A stretch of 32,345 nucleotides of DNA, from assembly GCA_023253715.1 (NCBI GenBank), contig JALRFH010000062.1, forward strand, positions 1 to 32,345, in the 5' to 3' direction. The translations under genes were made by a program, and so were the position numbers. This DNA is from Halieaceae bacterium. Its GTDB lineage: Bacteria; Pseudomonadota; Gammaproteobacteria; Pseudomonadales; Halieaceae. Of the stretch, positions 25,535 to 32,345 are shown in pieces. The notes under the pieces were generated by a model that saw only the letters and a list, made by a program, of their open reading frames with translations, was not told where the DNA came from and searched no databases. Position 1 is the stretch's first letter, and each line of letters opens with the position of its first letter.

Positions 25535-25551
25535 GTGCTCAAATAGAGCAC
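25535..25551. promoter_or_regulatory. second dyad GTGCTC-N5-GAGCAC
   Basis: Perfect 6-bp inverted repeat with 5-base spacer, centred 31 bases from the NtrC dyad. The arms are not the standard NtrC arms. It could be a weak second NtrC site or a site for another dimeric regulator. Confidence 0.45.
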
Positions 25552-25582
25552 TCAAGGTCGTCGACTGGACCATTGAGGCGCC

Positions 25583-25610
25583 AAAACGCACATTTTGCGG
25601 TGTTTTTTTT
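25583..25610 (+). terminator. possible weak terminator after the DUF4124 gene
   Basis: AAAACGC can pair with GTGTTTT (one G-U) around a 10-base loop, followed by further T to give a run of eight. The stem is A-T rich and weak; the T-tract is the main support. Confidence 0.35.
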
Positions 25611-25630
25611 ACACTAATGGCACCAAAAGT

Positions 25631-25646
25631 TGGCGCTATTCTTGCT
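25631..25646 (+). promoter_or_regulatory. sigma54-like promoter of ntrBC
   Basis: TGGCGC-N5-TTGCT matches the RpoN consensus at all positions except one in the -24 element (TGGCAC expected). It lies 62 bases before the ntrB start and downstream of the NtrC dyad. Confidence 0.7.
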
Positions 25647-25707
25647 TGGTCAGTTTCGATATTTGCATAGATTGGCAGACTAAAATCTGCCGCAACTTGG
25701 AACACAC

Positions 25708-26763
25708 ATGGCACCAATGGACACAATAGACAGCTTGAGCACCGGCGTAATCACGCTGGACAGCGACTTGTGCATCAGCGCCATGAATTCTGCGAGTGAA
25801 GCGATGCTGTCTGCGTCAAAGGCGCGCTTAAGCGGCACCCATTTTATCGATTTGCTAAAAAACGCTGATGACGTCATTCCGCAAATCCGCGCCGCCATTG
25901 AAGCCCAAACCCCAATCACTCAACGCAGTGTCACCCTACAAAATAACGGCAACGAACCCATCACTGCGGACCTTACGATTACCCCATCGCGGCAGGATCG
26001 TGGTGGGGGCCTGCTTATCGAGCTGCACCCCATCGATCGCATTATGCGCATCAGTCGGGGACAAAACCTGCTGCAGACAACCGAAACAACCCACCAAATT
26101 GTGCGCGGATTGGCACACGAAGTGAAAAACCCATTAGGAGGCATTCGCGGCGCGGCGCAGCTATTGGCTCGCGAATTGAGCGACCCTGACCAGCTCGAGT
26201 ATACCCAAATCATCATTCGCGAAGCCGACCGTTTGCGCGCCTTGGTTGATCGCCTGCTGGGCCCCAACAAACCCGTTGATCGCATCCCTTTGAATATTCA
26301 CGAAGTGCTTGAACACGTCCGCCGCCTACTGGAGGTGGAAGCAGACCGAGACATCCAGATTGAGCGCGACTACGATCCAAGTCTGCCCGAAATCGTTGGC
26401 GATCGGGCGCAGTTAATTCAAGCCATCCTCAACATCGCGTTGAACGCAATCCAAGCTTCCGACGATCTGCGCACTTGTATTATTCGGCTTCGTTCACGGG
26501 TTCTGCGGCAATTCACTATCGGGGCCATTCGGCATCGCTTGGTGTGCAAAATTGATATCGAAGACAACGGCCCAGGCATCGATGAAGCACTTATGGGACT
26601 GATATTTTTGCCCATGGTTACCGGCCGAGCCGAGGGTACTGGCTTAGGACTCTCCATATCACAAAGCATAATCAATCGGCACGGTGGCTTGCTGGAATGT
26701 CAGAGCAAACCAGGCAAAACCGTATTTTCACTCTATCTTCCTCTGGAGCTAGATCATGACTGA
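25708..26763 (+). CDS. glnL: nitrogen regulation sensor kinase NtrB (GlnL)
   Basis: Cytosolic histidine kinase/phosphatase that phosphorylates NtrC when nitrogen is scarce and is switched by PII. 351 aa, no membrane helix. A PAS domain (about 5-105) is followed by the H-box GLAHEVKNPLGGIRGAA with phosphorylated H137, then the ATPase domain with N-box NIALNAIQAS, G1 DIEDNGPGIDE and G2 GTGLGLSISQSI. Start choice: MAPMDTI is retained, the second ATG being three codons later. Its TGA overlaps the ntrC ATG region by 8 bases. Transcription probably initiates at the sigma54-like promoter and/or reads through from upstream. Confidence 0.96.
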   Translation: MAPMDTIDSLSTGVITLDSDLCISAMNSASEAMLSASKARLSGTHFIDLLKNADDVIPQIRAAIEAQTPITQRSVTLQNNGNEPITADLTITPSRQDRGGGLLIELHPIDRIMRISRGQNLLQTTETTHQIVRGLAHEVKNPLGGIRGAAQLLARELSDPDQLEYTQIIIREADRLRALVDRLLGPNKPVDRIPLNIHEVLEHVRRLLEVEADRDIQIERDYDPSLPEIVGDRAQLIQAILNIALNAIQASDDLRTCIIRLRSRVLRQFTIGAIRHRLVCKIDIEDNGPGIDEALMGLIFLPMVTGRAEGTGLGLSISQSIINRHGGLLECQSKPGKTVFSLYLPLELDHD

Positions 26764-28174
26764 TACCTCAAATGTATGGGTGGTAGACGACGACGATTCA
26801 ATTCGCTGGGTACTGGAGCGGGCGCTGAGCCAAGCGGGAATCAAATCTCGCTGCTTTGAGGAGGCCGACAGTCTGCTGGATGAAATTGCCTATGAGCAAC
26901 CGGACGCAATCATTAGTGACATCCGCATGCCTGGAACCGATGGCCTAGCGATGCTCAATGCATTGCATGCCAGCTACCCCGAATTACCGATCATCATCAC
27001 CACCGCGCACTCAGATCTAGACAGCGCAGTGGCATCGTATCAGCAAGGTGCCTTTGAATATTTGCCCAAACCCTTTGATATTGACGATGTCATTGCCATC
27101 ACTGAACGGGCAATCTCGCATCGCCGTAAATCGTTGAAAAACTCCGACCTCCAAGAGGACGCCCTTCCCACCACTGAAATTATTGGCGAAGCGCCAGCCA
27201 TGCAAGAAGTGTTTCGGGCGATTGGGCGCTTGGCGCACAGCAACATCACAGTCTTGATCAATGGTGAATCGGGTACTGGCAAAGAGCTCGTCGCTCGCGC
27301 CCTGCACCGTCACTCTCCTCGCGCCAAGGCGCCCTTTATCGCGCTGAATATGGCCGCCATACCACGCGATCTCATGGAATCGGAATTATTCGGTCATGAA
27401 AAAGGAGCCTTCACCGGTGCGGCCCAAAAGCGTGAAGGACGCTTTGAGCAGGCCAACGGAGGCACCCTATTCCTAGACGAAATCGGCGACATGCCCGCCG
27501 AAACGCAAACTCGCTTACTTCGAGTGCTTGCCGACGGCGAGTTTTATCGCGTCGGCGGCCATTTGGCCGTCAAATCCGATGTTCGAATTATTGCGGCGAC
27601 GCATCAAAACTTAGAAGAACTTGTCCGCAAAGGCGACTTCCGCGAGGATTTATTTCATCGCCTAAATGTTATCCGTATACACATCCCCCGACTCGCGGAA
27701 CGCCGCGAAGATATCCCAAAATTGATGCAATACTTTTTCCAACGCGCGGCCGAAGAATTGGGAGGCGAGAAAAAAATCTTGCTACCCGAGACGGAAAAAT
27801 ACCTCTGCAGCCTCGATTGGCCCGGAAACGTGCGGCAATTAGAGAACACCTGCCGCTGGATTACAGTGATGGCCTCAGGTCGAGAAATACACATCAATGA
27901 TTTACCCCAAGAATTGCGCGAACCCGCCGTTCGCGATGCTGCCGAAGCCCCTTCAGATTGGGGTGGACAACTGCGCGAATGGGTCCATCTGCAGTTAGCA
28001 TCGGGTCGTCAGCACATTCTTGAAGAGGCCACACCGCGGTTTGAGCGCATCGTGATTGAAGCCGCCCTTCACTACACCGGCGGGCGCAAACGCGACGCGG
28101 CGGAGCTGTTGGGATGGGGACGCAACACCCTCACACGAAAAATGAAAGAATTGGAACTATCCAGTCGCGGCTAA
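26756..28174 (+). CDS. glnG: nitrogen regulation response regulator NtrC (GlnG)
   Basis: Sigma54-dependent enhancer-binding activator. 472 aa in order: receiver domain (1-120) with phosphoacceptor D55 in [11 protein letters not shown]+ domain (about 140-380) with Walker A GESGTGKE, the sigma54-contacting loop GAFTGA at 217-222 and Walker [12 protein letters not shown]; Fis-type HTH at the C-terminus ([24 protein letters not shown]). All parts needed for RpoN activation are intact, and its likely target sites lie upstream of both glnA and ntrB. The start overlaps ntrB by 8 bases, indicating coupled synthesis. Confidence 0.97.
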   Translation: MTDTSNVWVVDDDDSIRWVLERALSQAGIKSRCFEEADSLLDEIAYEQPDAIISDIRMPGTDGLAMLNALHASYPELPIIITTAHSDLDSAVASYQQGAFEYLPKPFDIDDVIAITERAISHRRKSLKNSDLQEDALPTTEIIGEAPAMQEVFRAIGRLAHSNITVLINGESGTGKELVARALHRHSPRAKAPFIALNMAAIPRDLMESELFGHEKGAFTGAAQKREGRFEQANGGTLFLDEIGDMPAETQTRLLRVLADGEFYRVGGHLAVKSDVRIIAATHQNLEELVRKGDFREDLFHRLNVIRIHIPRLAERREDIPKLMQYFFQRAAEELGGEKKILLPETEKYLCSLDWPGNVRQLENTCRWITVMASGREIHINDLPQELREPAVRDAAEAPSDWGGQLREWVHLQLASGRQHILEEATPRFERIVIEAALHYTGGRKRDAAELLGWGRNTLTRKMKELELSSRG

Positions 28175-28192
28175 GCGCTTTAAACTAGCGCC

Positions 28193-28669
28193 ATGTTTCA
28201 TGTCGTGCTGTTTGAACCTGAGATCCCACCCAATACGGGCAATATCATGCGCCTGTGCGCCAACACGGGCTGCGCGTTACACTTGGTCGAGCCTTTAGGG
28301 TTCAGTCTGGACGAAAAACGCCTGCGCCGCGCAGGCATGGATTATCGCGATATTAGCGTGGTCAACAGCCATGAAAGCTGGGACGTCTGCCTCGACCATA
28401 TCCGCGCGCAAAACCCCACGGCACAGGTCTTTGCGTGCACCACCAAGGGTTCACAAGCGCACACAAAGGCTGCATTCAAAGCCGGCGATATTATTCTGAT
28501 GGGGCCTGAAACTAGGGGGCTACCACACACCATCATCGAAGCAACGATGCCACAATACCGGCTACGTATTCCTATGATGCCCGAATCAAGAAGCTTGAAC
28601 TTGTCCAATGCTACCGCAGTGATTCTTTATGAAGCACTGCGGCAGACAGGGTTTGAAGGACTGAGCTGA
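28193..28669 (+). CDS. trmL: tRNA (cytidine/uridine-34 2'-O)-methyltransferase TrmL
   Basis: SPOUT-class enzyme that 2'-O-methylates the wobble base of tRNA-Leu isoacceptors using SAM. 158 aa. The N-terminus FHVVLFEPEIPPNTGNIMRLCANTG, the GMDYRD segment and the knot motifs LMGPETRGLP and PMMPESRSLNLSNATAV are all present. It starts 18 bases after ntrC, so may ride on the ntrBC transcript. It is convergent with secB, only 4 bases separating the stop codons. Confidence 0.96.
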   Translation: MFHVVLFEPEIPPNTGNIMRLCANTGCALHLVEPLGFSLDEKRLRRAGMDYRDISVVNSHESWDVCLDHIRAQNPTAQVFACTTKGSQAHTKAAFKAGDIILMGPETRGLPHTIIEATMPQYRLRIPMMPESRSLNLSNATAVILYEALRQTGFEGLS

Positions 28670-28673
28670 TCGC

Positions 28674-29174
28674 TTAGTGTGTCGCTTCGTTTTGCTCAGC
28701 GGCTTGCGCTTGCGCCTGCGCCATCGCTTGCTGATACAAGGCGTCAAAATTGACGGGGGCTAACATTAAGGCGGGGAAGCCACCTTTGACGACCATGGTA
28801 TCAATGCTCTCTCGCGCATAAGGGAATAAGATGTTGGGGGCGGCAGTACCCACCAGTCGACGAAGAGTTTCACCCTCAAAGCCCTTGATAAAGAAAATAC
28901 CGGCTTGCTGCACTTCCACCAAAAACGCAGTCTCGTCTTCAATTTTCGCTGTTACCGTGATGGTCAACACCACTTCGAAATTACCATCTTCGTCGATTTT
29001 ATCGCTCTTGGTGTTCAAATCGATGTTAATTTTAGGCTGCCATTGCTGACGGAACACGCCGGGCGTTGCTGGCGACTCAAAAGAGACGTCTTTCGTGTAG
29101 ATGCGCTGCATCACAAATTGCTGTTCTGGCGCCTGTGCTGCACCCGCTTCTGCTGTAGTTTGCTCGTCGGCCAT
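28674..29174 (-). CDS. secB: protein-export chaperone SecB
   Basis: Tetrameric cytosolic chaperone that keeps preproteins unfolded and hands them to SecA. 166 aa. After an Ala/Gln-rich N-terminal tail the family core starts at FVMQRIYTKDVSFESPATP and continues with VVLTITVTAKIEDETAFLVEVQQAGIF and LFPYARESIDTMVVKGGFP. An upstream ATG (29189) is in frame, but ATG 29174 has GGAGG 8 bases upstream, so it is chosen. The C-terminal tail is Ala/Gln-rich. It is downstream of grxC and the rhodanese gene, matching E. coli yibN-grxC-secB. Confidence 0.97.
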   Translation of the reverse strand: MADEQTTAEAGAAQAPEQQFVMQRIYTKDVSFESPATPGVFRQQWQPKINIDLNTKSDKIDEDGNFEVVLTITVTAKIEDETAFLVEVQQAGIFFIKGFEGETLRRLVGTAAPNILFPYARESIDTMVVKGGFPALMLAPVNFDALYQQAMAQAQAQAAEQNEATH

Positions 29175-29194
29175 GTAGCCGTCCTCCATTATGG

Positions 29195-29449
29195 TTAGTT
29201 AAAAAATGTATCCAGTTTACCGGCGCGCTCAAGCGCAGCCATGTCATCGTAACCGCCAATATGCGTGGCACCAATCCAAATTTGTGGCACCGATGTGCGA
29301 CCCGCTTTACGCGCCATCTCTTGACGCAACTGCGGATCACCATCGACAGCGATCTCTGTGTAGCGAATACTTTTGGCATTCAGCAGATGCTTGGCACGAA
29401 TACAGTAAGGGCAAAAACGCGTAGTATAAATAACAACGTCGGGGGTCAT
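29195..29449 (-). CDS. grxC: glutaredoxin 3
   Basis: Small thiol-disulfide oxidoreductase using glutathione. 84 aa. The redox motif is C13-P-Y-C16 in YTTRFCPYCIRAK, with the conserved cis-proline TSVPQIWIG and the GSH-binding GGYDDMAAL. The chosen ATG 29449 gives the usual length and overlaps the rhodanese TGA by 4 bases; a longer reading to 29485 overlaps the rhodanese gene more and adds unrelated residues. Its stop lies 20 bases before the secB ATG, within the run that carries the secB ribosome site. Confidence 0.96.
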   Translation of the reverse strand: MTPDVVIYTTRFCPYCIRAKHLLNAKSIRYTEIAVDGDPQLRQEMARKAGRTSVPQIWIGATHIGGYDDMAALERAGKLDTFFN

Positions 29450-29871
29450 GATTTGGTCACCACAGGCAGTTGCAGAGCATCCCATTCCATCATGCCGCCT
29501 TTCATTTTATACACCTCGCTGTACCCAGCATCCAGTAACTGTTTGCTCGCACCAGCGGCCGTTTGGCCCATGCGACATACCACAATGATGGGTTTGTCTT
29601 TGTAGGCATTTAACTCATTCATTCGCGCAGCCAACTTAGCATTCGGAATGTGGACACTATCGGCAATGTGACCTTTTTTGTAATCGGCAGCCTCTCGGAT
29701 ATCCAAGAAAATACCATCATGACTGTTCACACGACCAATCGACTGTTGTGGTGTCAGAGCAGGCGCACCACGCGACATTTCATGGCGCACAAACATCACG
29801 ATCAAGACCGCCAACGCCGCGAATAAAACCCACTGCTGCCCGACAAACTGTAACAATAAACTTGTGTTCAT
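29446..29871 (-). CDS. rhodanese-like domain protein (YibN type), membrane anchored
   Basis: A 141-aa protein with an N-terminal membrane anchor (about residues 12-29, WVLFAALAVLIVMFV) and one rhodanese domain. The domain has FLDIREAADYKKGHI and the active-site loop VVCRMGQTAAGA with C99. E. coli YibN has the same layout and sits in the same place before grxC-secB; YibN has been linked to the membrane insertion machinery, while a sulfurtransferase role is inferred from the fold. It is divergent from gpmI. A TATACT -10 lies on the minus strand at 29930-29935, 59-64 bases upstream. Confidence 0.92.
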   Translation of the reverse strand: MNTSLLLQFVGQQWVLFAALAVLIVMFVRHEMSRGAPALTPQQSIGRVNSHDGIFLDIREAADYKKGHIADSVHIPNAKLAARMNELNAYKDKPIIVVCRMGQTAAGASKQLLDAGYSEVYKMKGGMMEWDALQLPVVTKS

Positions 29872-29929
29872 GATTTACCCACTTAAAGGCTTGATTGTGC
29901 CCGTGTAGAGTTGCCCCGCTAAGCCGCGC

Positions 29930-29935
29930 AGTATA
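29930..29935 (-). promoter_or_regulatory. -10 element for the rhodanese-grxC-secB operon
   Basis: TATACT on the minus strand, within the 14-mer CTGTATACTGCGCG that also occurs in the typA promoter region (around 23076). No convincing -35 is present. The gpmI side of the 220-base gap has a TACAAT hexamer on the + strand at 30039-30044. Confidence 0.45.
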
Positions 29936-30091
29936 CAGGCTCAGGCCTCGTCTCACCAGAGCTCAAGACATCTAAGCCAAGAGGCGGCGCTGAAAGGTGT
30001 ATTTCGCATCAAACCTACTCGGCAGTGCCAGCTTCCGTTACAATAAGCCCCTGACGATGATCGAGCTTAAATCACCCGGAGACACCCAACA

Positions 30092-31633
30092 GTGGCTGAT
30101 AAAACGCCTACACTTCTGATTATCTTAGACGGCTTTGGTTACCGCGAAGCGGTGCAGGACAACGCCATTGCCAATGCGAATACACCCACATGGGACCGAC
30201 TTTGGTCACAACAGCCGCACACACTGATTTCAGGCTCAGGCTTAGACGTCGGATTACCGGATGGACAAATGGGCAATTCCGAGGTCGGACACATGAGCCT
30301 GGGCGCGGGTCGAATCATTTACCAACAAATCACCCGAATCGACAAAGCCATCGACGACGGCGAATTTTACCGCAACCCAACCCTGTGCCAAGCAGTCGAT
30401 AGCGCGACAGCGCAGGACGGCGCGGTACACATCTTCGGACTTTTGTCACCCGGCGGCGTTCACAGCCATGAAAATCACATTATCGCCGCCATAAATTTGG
30501 CAGCCCAGCGGGGCGCTGACAGAATTTATTTGCATGCCTTCCTCGACGGTCGCGACACCCCGCCACGCAGTGCAAAATCCTCCTTAGAAACCGTCGAGGC
30601 CACTTTTGCTGCAATTGGCAAGGGGCAAGTGGCCAGTGTAGTGGGACGTTACTATGCCATGGATCGAGACCAGCGCTGGGACCGCGTCGAACAAGCCTAC
30701 ACCTTAATCACCGAGGGCCAAGGCAAATTTACAGCAAACTCACCACTCGAGGCCCTAGAACGAGCCTATGCGCGCGATGAGAATGATGAGTTTGTGGCGC
30801 CCACCGCTATTGCCAGCGATGCGCCCATTCGAGTCGAGGACGGCGACAGCATAATTTTTATGAACTTCCGCGCCGACCGCGCTCGCGAAATTACCCAATG
30901 TTTTGTCGACCCGAACTTTAGTGGCTTCGAGCGCCGGCGAAACATCAAGCTTGCCAGTTTCACCTCGGCAACCGAGTACGCCAAATCACTAGCGACCGAG
31001 ATTGCCTTTCCCAGCGAGAGCCTAACCAATGTGCTAGGCGCCTATCTCGCGGACTTGGGCAAGACTCAATTGCGCATCGCCGAAACCGAAAAATACGCTC
31101 ACGTGACTTTCTTTTTTAGTGGAGGGCAAGAGGCCCTATTCGCAGGCGAACGTCGTGAACTCATACCGTCTCCCGACGTGGCGACTTATGATTTAAAACC
31201 CGAGATGAGCGCCCCTGAAGTGACGGCCAAACTGTGCGAAGCCATCCGCTCAAAACAATTCGATTTAATCGTCTGCAACTACGCCAACGGCGATATGGTT
31301 GGGCATACCGGCAATTACCAAGCGGCCATTAAAGCGGTAGAGGCGCTGGATCAATCACTCTGCGAGGTAGAGCGAGCCCTCATTGAAGCCGGAGGCCAAG
31401 CACTGATTACCGCTGACCACGGCAACTGTGAGCAAATGCTCGACTACGCGAGCGGTCAGCTTCACACCCAGCACACGACCGAGCACGTCCCGCTCGTGTA
31501 TATCGGGCCTAAAAATCTGAGGTTAAAACAAACGCAGGGGCGCTTAGCTGACATCGCTCCGTCACTTTTGACTCTGATGGATCTGCGTATCCCCACCGAA
31601 ATGACTGGACAATCACTGATTGAAAACACCTAG
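30092..31633 (+). CDS. gpmI: 2,3-bisphosphoglycerate-independent phosphoglycerate mutase
   Basis: Manganese-dependent glycolytic enzyme interconverting 3- and 2-phosphoglycerate. 513 aa, GTG start with GGAGA upstream. The N-terminal [12 protein letters not shown] supplies a metal aspartate, S63 in [12 protein letters not shown] is the phosphoserine nucleophile, [12 protein letters not shown] is the substrate region, and the C-terminal metal ligands are in [23 protein letters not shown] and [10 protein letters not shown]. It is divergent from the rhodanese gene and overlaps envC at its end, matching the E. coli order gpmM-envC. Confidence 0.97.
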   Translation: MADKTPTLLIILDGFGYREAVQDNAIANANTPTWDRLWSQQPHTLISGSGLDVGLPDGQMGNSEVGHMSLGAGRIIYQQITRIDKAIDDGEFYRNPTLCQAVDSATAQDGAVHIFGLLSPGGVHSHENHIIAAINLAAQRGADRIYLHAFLDGRDTPPRSAKSSLETVEATFAAIGKGQVASVVGRYYAMDRDQRWDRVEQAYTLITEGQGKFTANSPLEALERAYARDENDEFVAPTAIASDAPIRVEDGDSIIFMNFRADRAREITQCFVDPNFSGFERRRNIKLASFTSATEYAKSLATEIAFPSESLTNVLGAYLADLGKTQLRIAETEKYAHVTFFFSGGQEALFAGERRELIPSPDVATYDLKPEMSAPEVTAKLCEAIRSKQFDLIVCNYANGDMVGHTGNYQAAIKAVEALDQSLCEVERALIEAGGQALITADHGNCEQMLDYASGQLHTQHTTEHVPLVYIGPKNLRLKQTQGRLADIAPSLLTLMDLRIPTEMTGQSLIENT

Positions 31634-32345
31634 AGCCTTCACACTGAGCTTACTGCTGCCGAGCGTCTGCTTCGCACTGGCAGCGGTTAGCGTCAGCGTG
31701 AAGCCGCAAACCGAAGAACGAGATCAAGCCGCCGAAAAGTTACAGCAGGTAAGCGATCAAATTACTCAGGTCGATGCTCAGCTAAAACGCAAAATCGAAG
31801 AAATCCGCCAGTATCAAACAGAAATAGAAACGACCGAGCGCGCTATCTTAAAGGCCCGTGAGCAGATTGTAGAGACACAACTGACGCTGACACAACTGGA
31901 CACCGAGCTGCTTAAAATCCAAGCGAAACTGAGTATCGCCACCGAAGAATTAGCGGCTGAAGAACAGCGCATAAAGACCCTGCTGCGTGGCCTATTCGTG
32001 AATCGCGACAGCAACACGCTGAAGCTATTGTTATCGCAAGAAAACCCCGCGACGCTCGCACGTAATCTTGTGTTTCACGCCAAAGTACTGAAGCAACAAA
32101 ATATTCAGATCGATACCCTCGTCGCGCTCTTAAGCAAACTCGATCAAGCCCAACAAGACCTTGAACAAAATCGCGCACAACGCCAACAAACACTCGCCGC
32201 CTTGCAAGGACAAGAACGCACCCTCAACCAACAGCAACTCGAGCGCTCGAATGCTTTAATCAAGGTCACCCAATTGGCCGAATCTCTGCAACTACGAAAA
32301 CAACAGCTCGAGCAAGATCAAGCGAGACTACAATCCTTAATCGAC
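31620..32345 (+). CDS. envC: murein hydrolase activator EnvC, 5' part (continues past the window)
   Basis: Periplasmic activator of the division amidases AmiA/AmiB, recruited by FtsEX. Only 242 codons are visible. The start is TTG at 31620: an in-frame TGA lies immediately upstream, and the reading gives a good signal peptide ([20 protein letters not shown]). Then comes a long antiparallel coiled coil typical of EnvC, with the turn around [20 protein letters not shown]. The C-terminal degenerate LytM domain lies beyond the window. It overlaps the gpmI end by 14 bases in another frame, indicating coupling. A weak GGA lies about 10 bases before the TTG. Confidence 0.9.
   Translation, partial: MKTPRAFTLSLLLPSVCFALAAVSVSVKPQTEERDQAAEKLQQVSDQITQVDAQLKRKIEEIRQYQTEIETTERAILKAREQIVETQLTLTQLDTELLKIQAKLSIATEELAAEEQRIKTLLRGLFVNRDSNTLKLLLSQENPATLARNLVFHAKVLKQQNIQIDTLVALLSKLDQAQQDLEQNRAQRQQTLAALQGQERTLNQQQLERSNALIKVTQLAESLQLRKQQLEQDQARLQSLID

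Noticed and set aside
1-32345. CRISPR array, insertion sequence, prophage, tRNA or a novel defence cluster
   Set aside because: No direct-repeat array, transposase, integrase, phage gene or tRNA cloverleaf was seen; nearly every gene belongs to a known housekeeping family in conserved order.

Overview
This window reads as one end-to-end stretch of a gammaproteobacterial housekeeping chromosome, probably a marine Cellvibrionales/Oceanospirillales-type organism (inferred from gene content and order; no rRNA is present to test it). Sampled lines of the main body are about 52% G+C by hand count. I see no prophage, insertion sequence, CRISPR array, tRNA or defence island. The window opens inside one gene and closes inside another.

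Edge anomaly (1-740): bases 1-341 encode an internal piece of dnaA on the + strand. It is about 38-43% G+C in two sampled lines. It abuts, with no intergenic sequence, the 3'-truncated end of a minus-strand tonB at 342. Neither gene continues past the junction, so this is either a chimeric assembly join or a recent rearrangement.

342-4338 (-): a complete TonB2-type energy-transduction operon apart from the truncated tonB: DUF3450 protein, TtpC-like long ExbB, short ExbB, two ExbDs, TonB. 4578-6746 (-): folA-thyA-lgt. 6835-7629 (+): an NRDE/TANGO2-family gene, convergent with and overlapping ptsP. 7595-10430 (-): rppH-ptsP. 10505-11164 (+): HAD-IB phosphatase, sharing a CTAG stop with gcvH on the other strand. 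11161-15896 (-): ygfB-pepP-ubiH-ubiI and a lone gcvH. 15933-17486 (+): a sigma70-type promoter, a TIGR02449-type coiled-coil gene, zapA, 6S RNA (ssrS) and fau. This is the classic ygfB/zapA/ssrS/fau block. A 48-codon membrane ORF (17474-17620, -) is convergent with fau. 17767-20698: ilvA (-) divergent from rpiA-marC (+). 20735-23030 (-): typA, a strong terminator, dtd. 23031-28669 (+): the nitrogen module glnA, a DUF4124 gene, ntrB (glnL), ntrC (glnG) and trmL. Both glnA and ntrBC are preceded by good sigma54 -24/-12 elements and NtrC-type dyads. 28674-29871 (-): rhodanese-grxC-secB. 29872-32345 (+): gpmI and the 5' part of envC.

The contents are mostly familiar. The points worth a second look are the dnaA/tonB junction, the paired NtrC/sigma54 control regions, a small unannotated membrane ORF, the duplicated ExbD with a periplasmic cysteine pair, and the detached gcvH. 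I did not find a convincing novel multi-gene system.
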